A stretch of DNA of 64,000 nt from Liriodendron chinense (taxonomy: Eukaryota; Streptophyta; Magnoliopsida; Magnoliales; Magnoliaceae). Below are positions 32,525-43,262 of the stretch, piece by piece. Below the pieces are notes generated by a model. That model ran no database searches. It was not told the origin of the DNA and saw nothing but the letters and a program-made list of their open reading frames with translations. The DNA is taken from NCBI GenBank assembly GCA_003013855.2, contig ML058476.1, positions 762,011 to 826,010 on the forward strand, written 5' to 3'. The translations under genes were made by a program, and so were the position numbers. Position 1 is the stretch's first letter, and every line of letters starts with the position of its first letter.

Positions 32525-33358
32525 TGTGTTTGGATGCACAAGTCAACTGAATTGTGAACATTTAGTTCAACGAAGTAAGGATTCAAAATATATATATGTA
32601 ATATGTAAGGTTGTTTCCTCACACACCAGTTGTTGTTTTTGCATTTACAATTCAATTCGATTGTGCATCCAAACATGATGTAGGACGGGTCGCTGACTAT
32701 TTCATGGGCCAGATGGACCAAAAGAAGACCGGACGGGGCCGAAAGTGATCCGGACCGTCAGGACCGTGAATCGGTCGTATCTCACAATCCGGAATGAGTT
32801 ACGGGACGTATAATATATCAATTTGGGGTAGCTCGAGCTCGAGCTACGCCGGGTTGCCCAATCCGGAATCGCGAGAATCGACCGTATCGACGGTCATTAG
32901 GCTAGTTTATTTTCGTTTTTACTATTTATAGTAAGTTTTAATTCGATCATAACTTTGCATCCGTATGGTTTTAGAGTTAGTGCCCAACATGAAAAGGGCT
33001 TAGAATATTTCGTAGAACAGCGTGGTTGAGGCCGTTTGAAAACTTTCTATTTTTGGCCGAAAACCAAGAGTTCTAGTAGGATTGAACGACTTCTATAAAT
33101 AGTAAGTTTACTATTTATAGTAAGTTGCGTTTTCTAGGAGTTTTAGTTGGAGTTGGATTTTGATACTTTACCTAGGGTTTAGTTTCCTATTTATATGCAT
33201 TGTAATTCCGTTTTTATTCATTCAATTATCAATAAATCAATTATTTGGAATTTATTTCCTCTTTTTATCTTTTATTTCTTCTCGTGGATTCGAGAACTAT
33301 CGGTTAGGGAGACGGTGATCAACCTACCACGTCCTCCCTGCGTCAAAACACACCCTCA
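32525..33358. mobile_element. MITE in GST2 3' flank, split by a solo LTR
   Basis: TGTGTTTGGATGCACAAGTC on the left pairs with GATTGTGCATCCAAACA on the right. The solo LTR at 32676 is inserted in the right end. Uninterrupted copies lie at the same position behind the other two GST units (40551-40709 and 47638-47774). Confidence 0.75.
32676..33345 (+). mobile_element. Solo LTR in GST2 3' flank
   Basis: 670 bp, starting TGATGTAGGACGGG and ending CCCTGCGTCA, with the target duplication AAACA at 32671-32675 and 33346-33350. Same family as 11068-11754, opposite direction. It contains the CTATAAATAGTAA inverted repeat. The homologous sites behind GST3 and the decayed copy read straight through, so they are empty sites. 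Confidence 0.92.
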
Positions 33359-33359
33359 A

Positions 33360-34160
33360 ATTGTCATGTTTACCCATCCAACCGGATTTAATGTGGAAGT
33401 GTTTTGTAATTGCCTATGTTCCATGCTTTTATGGCTTTGCAGTGTAGACGGGTTTTGATGTGGCCCATGATACCGTAATCTGGGACACTTTTATGTTGGG
33501 TCCTATCTTGGATGGATTTTACTACGAAAATCTCCTTAATATAGGATAATCATAACCGTCTGTTTTGTGGGCTACAAGTAAGACTGTTAAGAGAAATACA
33601 GCAAAGATCCACGTTCAACTAAAAATGGCATTCCTTCATCTGGAGTTCAAGACATATTCCCAAACTGTGCGCATGGACCACTTGTGCGGCAATCCAAATC
33701 GTCCAAATCAATATTGAACCGTGGATGGAGCATAACTACAAAAGATTAAAAATAAATAAAAATAAAAACTATATTGAAAAATTGACGGTAACCATATGAT
33801 TTTTCCAGTAATTTGGTCCACCGACTATTATACATTTACCCACCCATTTGAAACTCATTCATGGATGGTTAGGATGTCTTATTAGTATGATTCTAAAAAT
33901 AATCTCCATCCACAGTGTGCCGCACAATGTGTGGTCTGGATAGCCATACACGAGTGCTACATGTGAGGTGGATGAGGGGAGTTTGTTTGATACTCGGGTA
34001 CAAATGATTCGTGATACGCCAGGCACTAAGAAATTGTACGCGTGAAATTAGCACTAACTCAAAAGTTCAACCGACCAAATCATATAGTCCACTCTCGCTG
34101 AAGTTCAAAGATCATGCTCGTAGAGGAATCCTGTAGACACTCCAACAAGTTACGTGGAAG
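33360..34160. other. 3' flank shared by the three GST units
   Basis: Non-coding sequence that is collinear with about 40715-41515 and 47775-48110. Shared words include GATCCACGTTCAACTAAAAA, ATGGCATTCCTTCAT and TGTGGTCTGGATAGCCATAC. It defines the extent of the tandem duplication rather than a gene. Confidence 0.7.
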
Positions 34161-34164
34161 CCAT

Positions 34165-34990
34165 GTGGACCCACCATGATATCCGTGGGAAATCTACTCC
34201 ACCCATCAGTTTTGCCAAATTATATTAGGAATGTATTTATTATATCCACTCCGTCCATCTGTTTCACCGGGCTACTTATGACATAAGCCCAACATCCGAA
34301 GCTCAAAGTGGAAATAGAGGAGATTGAACGGCAACTACCGAAAACTTGAAAACTTCTCGAAGAGGCCACGCAAGTTTTGGATCAAGCTTATATTTGTGTT
34401 GCCCCTTCGTCCAGGTCGGAGTCACGGCGCGAACGGTTTAGATGGCATATAAACATCACCGTTGGCTTCCAAGATGGGCGTCTTTAGCCCGAACGTTTCC
34501 TGTGTTTGTAGTTGGATCTAGATCACGTCCTAAAATGAGGGACGCAGATTGGGTAACAGTCCTGTCAAGGGCTGTGTGGGACCTACTGTCTTTAGCTAAA
34601 AAAAACTAAGCAGATTGAAGGCACAAGTGGACCACGTCATAGGAAGCAGTGGGGATTGAACTTCTACCCTTGAAAACTTTCAAGGGCCCACCATGCTGTT
34701 TATTTGCCATCCAACCTCTTTATAAGATTGAGGGTGAAATATAAATATCAGCTTGGTCCAAAACTTATGTGGCCCCAGTTGTTTTTTCAATCCCTATTAC
34801 TTACGTGTGGTCTACTTGAGCTTTCAATCTGCCTCTTTTGGTCCCAAGCCTTAAAATTATATGTCAAAATGGATGGACAGCCTCTTTTTGTCCCAAGGCC
34901 TAAAATTATATGTTAAAATGGATGGACAGCTGGGATAAAACATATAAATCATTATAGGCCCTGCCGAACCCTTGATAGGACCGTCCATCT
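34165..34990. mobile_element. Two adjacent foldback elements
   Basis: The first (34165-34558) opens CCATGTGGACCCACCATGAT, and a similar element sits behind the decayed GST copy. The second (34559-34990) has inverted ends CCTGTCAAGGGCTGTGTGGG and CCTTGATAGGACCG, with TATTTGCCATCCAACC in the middle. Confidence 0.6.
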
Positions 34991-35024
34991 CTAGCTTAGT
35001 CCTAGTGGGGTAGTACCCAATCCG

Positions 35025-35780
35025 AGTCGCAAGGAATCTGGGTGGGGCTCATCGTGGACCCTATAGAGGTTTCAACAGTAAGAATTTCCCTACACACCTT
35101 TTGCTTTGGTGCGGCCCACTTGAGTTTTGGATCCTGTTCATTTTTTATCGCAACGCTTAAAATGATCTCACAAAATAGTTGGATGGCGTAGATTTCTCAC
35201 AAACCTCACGATGGGCCCCATCCAAATTCCTTGCATAGGAGATGCCTGTGAAAGGCTTTCGCAGGCAATCCGGGCCCGGGGTGCTGGCAATCCAAGTCGC
35301 CCGGAATTAAGGTGGGGCTCACATTGATTCTTTTTATAAATCCACTCTGTCTAACCGTTTTGGGAGCTCATTTTAAGACATGAGAACAAAATTAACCGGA
35401 CCAAAGACTAAAGTGAGCCAAAAACGTGAAGATTGAACATCCACAGATGAAATATATGTAGAGCCACAGGAGTTTCGAATCAAGATAATATTTATGTTTC
35501 CAGTTCATCCGTGACGTTATGGATGTCATATAAACATCACTATGGACCGCAAGGAGGTTTTAACGGTGGTAATTTACCTACCTACCTTTTCCTTTAGTGA
35601 GGCCCACTCGAGTTTTGGATCCAGTTCATTTTTATTTTCATGTCTTAAAATGAGGTCCCAAAACAGATGAACGAGGTGGATTTATCAAAAAATTCAATGT
35701 GAACCCCATCTTTGCTCCCGGTGCAGGAACTTCCTGCGCAAGGCTTTCGCAGGAAATCCGCGCCCGTCCCCAGCAGTGGT
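35025..35780. mobile_element. Partial plus full-length foldback elements
   Basis: A right-half fragment (35025-35250) is followed by a nearly complete copy (35290-35780). TTCGCAGGCAATCCGGGCCC and TTTCGCAGGAAATCCGCGCC mark the boundaries of the two copies. Confidence 0.55.
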
Positions 35781-35789
35781 TAACGAGAC

Positions 35790-36190
35790 ATGTCACATCA
35801 GTTTTGCATCTCGTAAAAAGACTTATTACGGTAGAGCCGGTTGAACCGGAATACGGTCGATCCATCTCTCAATGATACAACGTGGGTGGAGAATTATTCA
35901 AAGCACCACTAGACTAGATAATCCTATCCATCCCATCAGTGGTCATAAATGCAACTGCATATAATAAATAAATAAATAATTTAATTACATGGTTGACTGT
36001 GTGTATCCAATCAAGAAAAACGAGGGATGGGATAGTAGTGCGGTGAGATGAGCGGACGAAATCATCCCCCATTATAAAAATGATACTTTTAAAAATGGAA
36101 ATGGCCGCCACTCGTCATGGTCCAGCGGTGCACATCTTCTCTTATCTAGGTCACTAGATACCGGTCAACTATCCATTGAGATTGGATGTT
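35790..36190. other. No gene seen
   Basis: Spacer with an (AAAT)n-like run at about 35965-35980; no exon or RNA gene recognised. Confidence 0.5.
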
Positions 36191-36192
36191 CA

Positions 36193-36543
36193 GTCAAAAT
36201 AACACTGACGTTCCGTGAAATGACAAAATTAATCCCTTCCCTCAACTCAGTAGTTGTACTCCCCTTACTTTTCCTTGGACCATTTTGCCCTTGTTCTGAA
36301 AGAGCTCCGATGAGGCACATGGCTGGCTATCTGATGAGACAATCCTATAGCTCTCTGACCTGGAAGTCATGGCTAGCTGATGAAACACATGGTCCTTTAA
36401 ATTACCAGAAACTCACTGGCTGTACATGGTTAAAGGAAAAATGATGTGAAGAAAATCTAAAAAAGTACTCAGACTACAATTACTATGATTATTGAGGGTG
36501 GGGCTATTTTCATCATTTTAAAAATAGTCAGTGTTATTTTGAC
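36193..36543. mobile_element. MITE with GTCAAAATAACACTGAC ends
   Basis: The 17-bp perfect inverted end is at 36193-36209 and 36527-36543 around 351 bp; GAAATGACAAAATTAATCCC also weakly answers the right arm. The 74-codon open frame inside it resembles nothing I know. Confidence 0.7.
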
Positions 36544-36869
36544 CATAAACACCACTGGGACCCACTAAATATCTCTAGATTTTCTCCTACAGGTGGAATG
36601 CTCCGAGCCTCTAACCAATCATCTAAGCCAGCTGGAATTTTGTATGGTTTTGATACGTTAAAATCGACTGCACTGTGGCTGTGGTATACAGTTGAGGATC
36701 CATAACCCAACCGGTTCGCCCAGTTAATGGGACCCGCTGTCCATTAATCAAGGTTTGAATTTTGAGTATATCCCCTACCTACAGTCAAGGGCAGAGGACA
36801 TAAGTGCGAGTGGGGGCAAATGCCTCCTAAGTTTTCAACTATAAGATTTTAATCCTGGCTGGATCATGT

Positions 36870-37040
36870 GGTGTGGTTAATTAGTTAAGCTTTAGATTTG
36901 CCTCCTTTATGGGGCCCAATCCCTAAAACGATGTGTCAAAATAGATAAACGGCATGGATAAAGCATATAGATCACGTGGGCCCCACAAATCCCCTGACAG
37001 GACCATCCATCTCAAGCTAGGTCTTGGTCATAGGAGATCT
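36870..37040. mobile_element. Foldback fragment (right half)
   Basis: AAACGGCATGGATAAAGCAT and CACGTGGGCCCCAC are superfamily right-end words. The left half is absent. Confidence 0.5.
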
Positions 37041-37089
37041 CGGATTAGCTCCGATGTACATGCAGATTTTTTTTCTTTGGCAGGAAGTT

Positions 37090-37545
37090 CTTGCATGAGA
37101 ACTTAGGTGGGGCCCACCGTGATGTTTGTGAGAAATCCACCCTGTCCATTCTTTTTTAGCTCATTGTAGTACATGAGACTGAAAACGAGCTGGATCAAAG
37201 ACTCAAGTGGGCCGCACTAAAGGAAAAGGTAATTAGGGAGATTCCTACCAATGAAACTTTCCTGGGTCCATGGTGATGTTTATATGCCATCCATACCATT
37301 CATAACGTCATTCCTACTGGGATAAACTGAAAACATAAATATTAGCTATCCAAAACTTCTATGGCCCCATGATATTTCAATTGTGGCCGTTTAATCCTCA
37401 CATTTTCAGCCCACTTGAGTCTTATATGCGGCTCATTTTTTGTCATAAATACTAAAATGAGCTCACAAAACTGTTTGACGGGTAGATTTCTCACAAACAT
37501 CACGGTGGGCCCCACCTAAGTTCGGAGCTTAAGAATTTCTTCCAA
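37090..37545. mobile_element. Full-length foldback element
   Basis: GGTGGGGCCCACCGTGATGT on the left answers CATCACGGTGGGCCCCACC on the right, with GTGAGAAATCCACC against GGTAGATTTCTCAC just inside. About 455 bp, one of the cleanest copies. Confidence 0.75.
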
Positions 37546-37599
37546 AAGAAATCCGCATCCAGCTTTGATGGGTTCGGTAGCGATCTCTCCGCTGAAGTG

Positions 37600-37795
37600 T
37601 CGTCACCAAGTTCTTTGGGTCCCACCATGATGTATGTGTTGTATCCACACCGTCCAACCATTTCGAGATATCATTTTATGGCTTGGAAAAAAGAATGCAG
37701 CAGATTCAAAGCTCAAATGGACCCTACCACAGAATCAATGAGGATAGTGGCGCCACCGTTGAAACCTTCCTATGGCCCACCATGATCCTCGCCCC
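37600..37795. mobile_element. Foldback fragment (left half)
   Basis: CCCACCATGATGTATGTGTT, CAAAGCTCAAATGGACC and TTGAAACCTTCCTATGGCCC. It is cut off at CCACCATGATCCTCG. Confidence 0.5.
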
Positions 37796-38060
37796 CGGAA
37801 GAAAATTCTGTCTCCAACCCTGCCTACAGTAAGAGCCATTATTCGGGGAATGGGACTTCGAGGTGCATGCATGACCGGGAGTGGCACTACCAAAACCTGA
37901 GTTGACTCAAGTCTCGGATGAATCTTTACTGTCTCGGATGAATCTTTACCTGACTCAGCTCTATTTTTAATAATAAAATTAATATTATTTATAAATACTT
38001 GAGGTTCTTGTAAGAGTCTTAAGCAAATATTGCTTGGTTTGTTTGTTAGAAGCATTTCTC

Positions 38061-38080
38061 CGGAAAGAGTTCAGCTACCT

Positions 38081-38126
<46 letters not shown>

Positions 38127-38182
38127 TAGTAATGCAAACCTACCCTATTACCCGCACAAGGCACCCACACGGAAAGCGTTCA
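38061..38182 (-). mobile_element. Poly(A)-tailed retroposon fragment
   Basis: A 41-bp T run (38083-38123) reads as a poly(A) tail on the minus strand, preceded there by GGGTAATAGGGTAGGTTTGC. CGGAAAGAGTTCA (38061-38073) and CGGAAAGCGTTCA (38170-38182) flank it and look like a 13-bp target duplication with one mismatch. The body is only about 50 bp, so it is a strongly 5'-truncated SINE or LINE end. Confidence 0.55.
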
Positions 38183-38199
38183 ACAAGTTAGCTGAGTTT

Positions 38200-38570
38200 T
38201 AAGCCAACTTCGTTATAAAAAACAAAGAAGCCACTGAGGGGGACCTAGATAGAAGGATTTAAGAAGGGACATTGACATTTGTATGCCTACCTTTCTTTTG
38301 TATAATAATGGAAAAAATGCTTGCTTTTAAAATAATGTTATCCATATGCCTAGACCTTTCAAAAATATTATCCATATGCTAAATGAAGCTTGACTGACGG
38401 TCCGCAAATAGAGAGCGAAATTAACTTTACTTTTTGTCGATTTTACCCCTAGTTGCTATGTAACCTACTTTTTTACCCTTTAATTACTATTTTATTAAGT
38501 TTCAACTATTGACATCATTTTACCCACTTTTTCTTACAGTGCTCCACCTAAGATTCTGATAAATATCTTT
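38200..38570. other. AT-rich spacer, no gene seen
   Basis: No exon, RNA gene or bounded repeat recognised. Confidence 0.5.
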
Positions 38571-38574
38571 TTTT

Positions 38575-39235
38575 GCCTACTGCCCTAAAATAATTTCAGA
38601 AAATGAATAAACACGGTTGATCAGCAAATATATTACGGTGGGGCCACAGGTACGGCCCTGCTCAATTTTGCACCTATACCTAAAATCATTTCCGAATACG
38701 GTGATTGTCCCTCCGTCAATACCCAAACCAATCAGGGTAGGTGCAAATGGTCCACTTCTTGGGACATTTCTCATTCCCTGCAATGGAAATCCAACTAATC
38801 CCATCCAGTTTTCCGTGCTCCTTAGTGGGCCACACTTCTGGGGTATTTCTCATTCCTTGAAGTGACATCGCATACTTTTTATGGGGCCCACCATGATGTA
38901 CGTGTTGTATCCACACCGTCCATCCATTAGGAGAGATCATTTTAGAGATCATTGTATCCACACCATCCATCCATTGATATTTGTGCTTTCCCCTTGCTTT
39001 CCCCTTGTCCATGTCTATGTGAACTTACAAACAGGTTGGATTTCAAATACATCATGGTGGCCCTGGGAAGGTTTCAACTATGAGCACCATTGTCCCCGAT
39101 GTTTCTCTGGTGGGCCCATTTGAGCTTTGAATCTACTCCATTCTTGGGCTCATGCCCTCAAATGATCTATCCAAATGGATGGATGGTGTGGATACAACAC
39201 ACACATCATGATGGGCCCTATAAAACTTTGTGACG
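38575..39235. mobile_element. Nested or truncated foldback elements
   Basis: A fragment (38575-38875) with two copies of GGGNCATTTCTCATTCC-type sequence is followed by a copy bounded by GGGGCCCACCATGATGTACG (38882) and CATCATGATGGGCCC (39220). The first arm includes a 30-bp repeat of ATCATTTTAGAGATCATTGT and CACACCATCCATCCATT words. Confidence 0.5.
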
Positions 39236-39309
39236 TCACTTCACTAAATCTCGTCAATAGCTGATCCGCGTGTGAGATTTCCTGTGAGCCACGAACGAAC
39301 TAGGGAGCA

Positions 39310-39935
39310 GAGTAAATTATGTGGGGTCCACCGTGATTTATGTATTTTATCCATTCCGTCCAAACATTTTATCAGATAATCTTTTGGGCTATAGCCCAAA
39401 ATTGAAGCATATCCAATTCTCAAGTGGACCATACCACAGGAAACAGTGTGAATCAAAGATTGTATGATCTTATGAACAATTTGGATGACAAATAAACATT
39501 ATGTGGGCCCTAGTAAGGTTTCAACGGTGGAAATCATTATTCCCACTTTTTCGTATGTTATATAGTCCACTTGAGTTTTGGATATGCTTCAAATTTGGGA
39601 TCAACCATTAAAATGATATGGAAAAACAGATGGACGGCGTGGATAACATACATTCACGGTGGGCCCAACAGAGTTTATTCAGTTAGATAAAAACATACCG
39701 AGTTACTCAGTACGCAAACCGATTTCCCTAAAGATGACGATCCTATCAAGGGCTCTATGGGGCCCACTGTGATCTATACGTTTTATCCAAGTCATCCATA
39801 TATTTTGACAGATCATTTTATGGCTTGAGCCCCAAAAGGAGGCAGATCAAAGGCTCAACTAGACCACACAGCATGTACCCCATAGACCTTACGTGGCTCC
39901 CCGCCCCTGGCTGTAGAGAGGGTTTCGAAGCAACA
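39310..39935. mobile_element. One full and one partial foldback element
   Basis: 39318-39668 has GGGGTCCACCGTGATTTATG against ACATTCACGGTGGGCCC. 39755-39935 has a left half beginning GGGGCCCACTGTGATCTATA and ending after GGCTCAACTAGACCACA. Confidence 0.6.
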
Positions 39936-40144
39936 CACTTAGTTGACAATAAGGGCAATGTGGTCATTTGGAAAAATAGTATAATATAGATAGAGGTGAG
40001 CTTATCAATGACTAACTTTTTAAATTCTAGGCGGATGAATGACATTATTTTGAAAGGGAGCTTTTTATTGCATCAAAAGATAGGTGTACGGATGTCAATG
40101 TCCCTTATATTAGAACTACTATATTAGAACTAATAACTTCACTG

Positions 40145-40500
40145 CAATGACAATGCACGGGTGAAGAGCAAGCGCAAGCAATCAAAGATTTCATAGGAAA
40201 TCTAAGGGTATTTAAAAGAAGGGATTCGAAAGGATTTCTCGGACGAAAAACCATTTTTCAACTGTGAACGAGCAGTTTGGTGCTGGAACACTGTACTTGA
40301 AGAAATAATTGGCAAAAATCCAATTTTCAACTGCGAATGAGAAGTAATTTATAGACAGAGAAAAGAACCCTTTCATGTGTGCATGGATACATGCGATCTG
40401 CAACCTCAGCGTTGTCAAGGACACATTGCCATCGCATGATCGATTGGTCGTACTGGAGACCTGCCTGAGGAAGTTAGCCCTCTACTCTTCTGGAGCTTGA
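40145..40500 (+). pseudogene. Decayed tau GST exon 2, no exon 1
   Basis: It aligns with exon 2 of GST2 and GST3 from the [11 protein letters not shown] region to the end, including AACCCTTTCATGTGTGCATG and GACACATTGCCATCGCATGA. About 33 bp covering the PGYLD region is deleted. A TTTTCAACTG segment is duplicated at about 40320, and several frameshifts and stops follow. The start of exon 2 is replaced by unrelated sequence, and I find no exon 1 upstream. Private words (CACGGGTGAAGAGCAAGCGC, CTGCAACCTCAGC) put it closer to GST3. Its 3' flank is collinear with those of GST2 and GST3, so it is a duplicated unit, not a retrocopy. Confidence 0.88.
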
Positions 40501-40550
40501 TGATCCTTGTTGAACTGGATGGTAGATATGGTTCTGTATGTTTGTTGGCC

Positions 40551-40709
40551 GCTGCGTTTGGATGGACAAGTCAATTGAATTATGAACATTTAGCTTATGA
40601 AAGTGGCAATTCAACGTATGTGTGTAATATGTAAGGTTGTTTTCCCGCACACATGGATTGTTGTTTCCACATTTACAATTCAATTCGATAGTGCATCCAA
40701 ACAAACCCT
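40551..40709. mobile_element. MITE behind decayed GST (uninterrupted copy)
   Basis: GCTGCGTTTGGATGGACAAG and CGATAGTGCATCCAAACA are inverted ends, matching 32525-33358 without the solo LTR. Confidence 0.7.
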
Positions 40710-41529
40710 CAAATGGTCATGTTTACTCATCAAACATGATTTAATTAATGTTGAAGTGCTTTGTAATTGTCTGTGTTACATGCTTTTATGGCATTGCAGT
40801 GTACAGGTTTTAATGTGGCCCATGATACCGTAACTAATCTGGAACACTTTGATGTTGGGGTCCTATCTTGGATGGATTTTGCTACGAATATCTCCTCATA
40901 GGATAATCATAGCCGTCTGTTTTGCGGGCAACAAATAGACTGTTAAGAAAAATACAACTAAGATCCACGTTTAACTAAAAATGGCATTCCTTCATCAGGA
41001 GTTCAAGACATATTCTGAAACTGTGCGCATGAACCACTTGTGTAGCAATCCAGACCGTCCAAATCGCAGAGGTGAGTATGGAGCATAAATAAATAAATAA
41101 ATAAAGATTAAAAAAAAACTATATTGAGAAATTGATCGTAACATATGATTTTTCCAGTAATTTGGTCCACTGACTATTTTACATTTACCCACCCATTTGA
41201 AACTCATTAACGGATGGTTAGGATGTCTTTATTAGTATGATTCTAAAACTTCACACCATCCACAGTGTGCCCCACCATATGTCGACTGGATAGCCATACA
41301 TGAGTGCCACATGTGGGGAGGATGAGGGGATTTGTTTGATACTCGGGTACCAAATGAATCTTGATACGCAGGCACTCAAGAAATTAAAGAACTTGTCGGC
41401 GTGACATTAGCACTAACTCAAAGTTCAACCGACCAAATCACATAAACCACTCTCGCTGAAGTCCAAAGACTGTTCGTGGAGCAATCCTGTAGACACTCGT
41501 TTCTCCATCAAGTTACGTGGAAGACATGT

Positions 41530-41870
41530 AGACCCACTATGATGTCCATGAGAAATCCATTCCATCCATCAGTTTTTCCAAATCACATTGAGATAGGAGC
41601 CCAAAAAAGAGGCAGATCCAAATCTTAAGTGGGCCACATGATAGGAAACAGTAGGAGTGAATATGCCTGCCATTGAAACCTTCTGAGGCCCACCCTGATG
41701 TTTACATTCCATTCAAAACCTTTCACAAGGTTATTACTGCTGGAAGTTTGATCCCAACTTTCTCCCAGGCCCACTTTAGTTTTGGATATACCTCATTTTT
41801 TAGCAACTGTCCTAATCCATGATTGGGTGGAAGAGATGAACAGCCCCACGTAGCTTTCACCTACTGGTAA
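41530..41870. mobile_element. Foldback element behind decayed GST
   Basis: ACATGTAGACCCACTATGAT at the left and words TTAAGTGGGCCACATGATAG and CACTTTAGTTTTGGATATAC. It corresponds to 34165-34558 behind GST2. Confidence 0.6.
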
Positions 41871-41954
41871 CTTCTCAATGGCAAGTGGGGCAGTTCACGT
41901 CCCAAAATTTTGGAAAGTTTAACTTGAATTACTTAAATTCTTGGTGTGCGAGTT

Positions 41955-42030
41955 CTAAGAAACTTCTGACTGCTCGCGCATCATCCATCTCATTCTTCCG
42001 GAGTACCAAAGATTTTCACGAGTGAAAAAT
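41955..42030 (+). repeat. GST 5'-flank remnant
   Basis: GCGCATCATCCATCTCATTC then CCGGAGTACCAAAGATTTTCACG resembles the GST1 leader (GTATCATCGATCACACTCTG, CAGAGTATCGAAGTTTTTCTC) and 48522-48575. No exon follows. Confidence 0.55.
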
Positions 42031-42079
42031 GTGACGTGATTAACGAGGATGGGTGAGGTTTGGATGGATACCTAACTGT

Positions 42080-42475
42080 AGGCCCACTATGATGTATGTG
42101 TGACTTACATCCACACCATTCATCTATTTTGATGGTTATTTTAGGGCATGAACCAAAAAATGAAGTAGATCCAAATCTTAGGCGAACCATACCATAAGCG
42201 ACAGTCGTGATTGAATCAGCACCATTAAAAACTTAATGGGGCCAACGGAATGTTTATTTGTCATCCAACTTATTAATAAAGTCACAAAGATCTGGATGAA
42301 TAGACCACATAAATATCAGCTTAATCTAAAACCTTTATGGCCCAGGGAAAGTTTTTAATGATCATTCACCTGAGATCTCGATCTGCTTCAGTTTTTTGGA
42401 TAATGCTTTAAAAATAATTTTTCAAAAAGAATTTATAATGTGAATAGAAGGCACATAGATCACAGCGGCCCCATG
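42080..42475. mobile_element. Foldback element
   Basis: GTAGGCCCACTATGATGTATG opens it, with GTAGATCCAAATCTTAGGCG, TGTTTATTTGTCATCCAAC and ATAAATATCAGCTTAATC; the right end (CACAGCGGCCCCATGG) is worn. Confidence 0.6.
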
Positions 42476-42529
42476 GTCTAGGGATCGCACCCACCTCAGT
42501 GGATAATCTAGGGATCCATCCCAACCACG

Positions 42530-42760
42530 TCCAACGAAGATATGCCATGTCAGCAGCACAGCCACCCCCACCGATGGGGATTGCCTGCACCCTTTTCTCA
42601 GGAGGTGCGTGGATACCAAAGATTTTTTCCAATAGAAAATGTGACACACGTGATGAATGAGGATATGCCATATCAACAGGACAACCACCCTACGACGTGA
42701 ATTGCGTGCACTCTTCCCCACATGTAATTCCAGCTGCTGTGTCTGTGGGCAATGGTGATG
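42530..42760. repeat. GAGGATATGCCAT block, duplicated at 44.2/44.8 kb
   Basis: ATATGCCATGTCAGCAGCAC, GATACCAAAGATTTT and ATGAATGAGGATATGCCATA occur here and again at 44210-44255 plus 44793-44930, where the Mutator-type element interrupts them. Confidence 0.7.
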
Positions 42761-42834
42761 TACGGATGTAGGCCCATGGTCAGGAATCCCACTTACTTCG
42801 GTGGATCGATCCGGGCATCCCATCTTATGTAGTT

Positions 42835-43262
42835 CTTATATATCCATGCTGTCTATCTGGTTCTACATCTCATTTTAGAATGTGATCCTAAATCATAAGA
42901 AGATATAAAGCTCAAGTGGACCATACCACTAGAAATAGCGATGAATGACAGTTAAAAACATTTTGTGAGCCACAAAAGCTTTGGATCAAGCTAATATTTA
43001 TATTTATCAGCCGGTTGTATTAAAAATAAACATTATTAAAACCTAACAATGGGCTCTTTGAGATTTTTAATGGTGGGGCACTCAATCACCATTGTTTCAA
43101 GCAGTATGGTCCACTTAAGATTTGGATTTGCATAATTTTTGGAACACCATCCTAAATTGAGCTGGTGAAGGGATGGACGGGGTGATATACAAAATATTAT
43201 CCATGTGGACCACACGGGACGGGTAAGACCCACTAAGCTGTTCCTGGGTAACACCTAATTGG
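42835..43262. mobile_element. Foldback element ending AGGTAACACCTAATTGG
   Basis: The right end CCACTAAGCTGTTCCTGGGT then AACACCTAATTGG matches the element at 56185-56719. The Mutator-type element at 43263 is inserted inside this end; the last bases resume at 44201 (TGCCC). Confidence 0.6.

Noticed and set aside
36220..36444. 74-codon frame starting with a signal-peptide-like segment
   Set aside because: It sits inside a MITE bounded by perfect 17-bp inverted ends, with no homology recognised.
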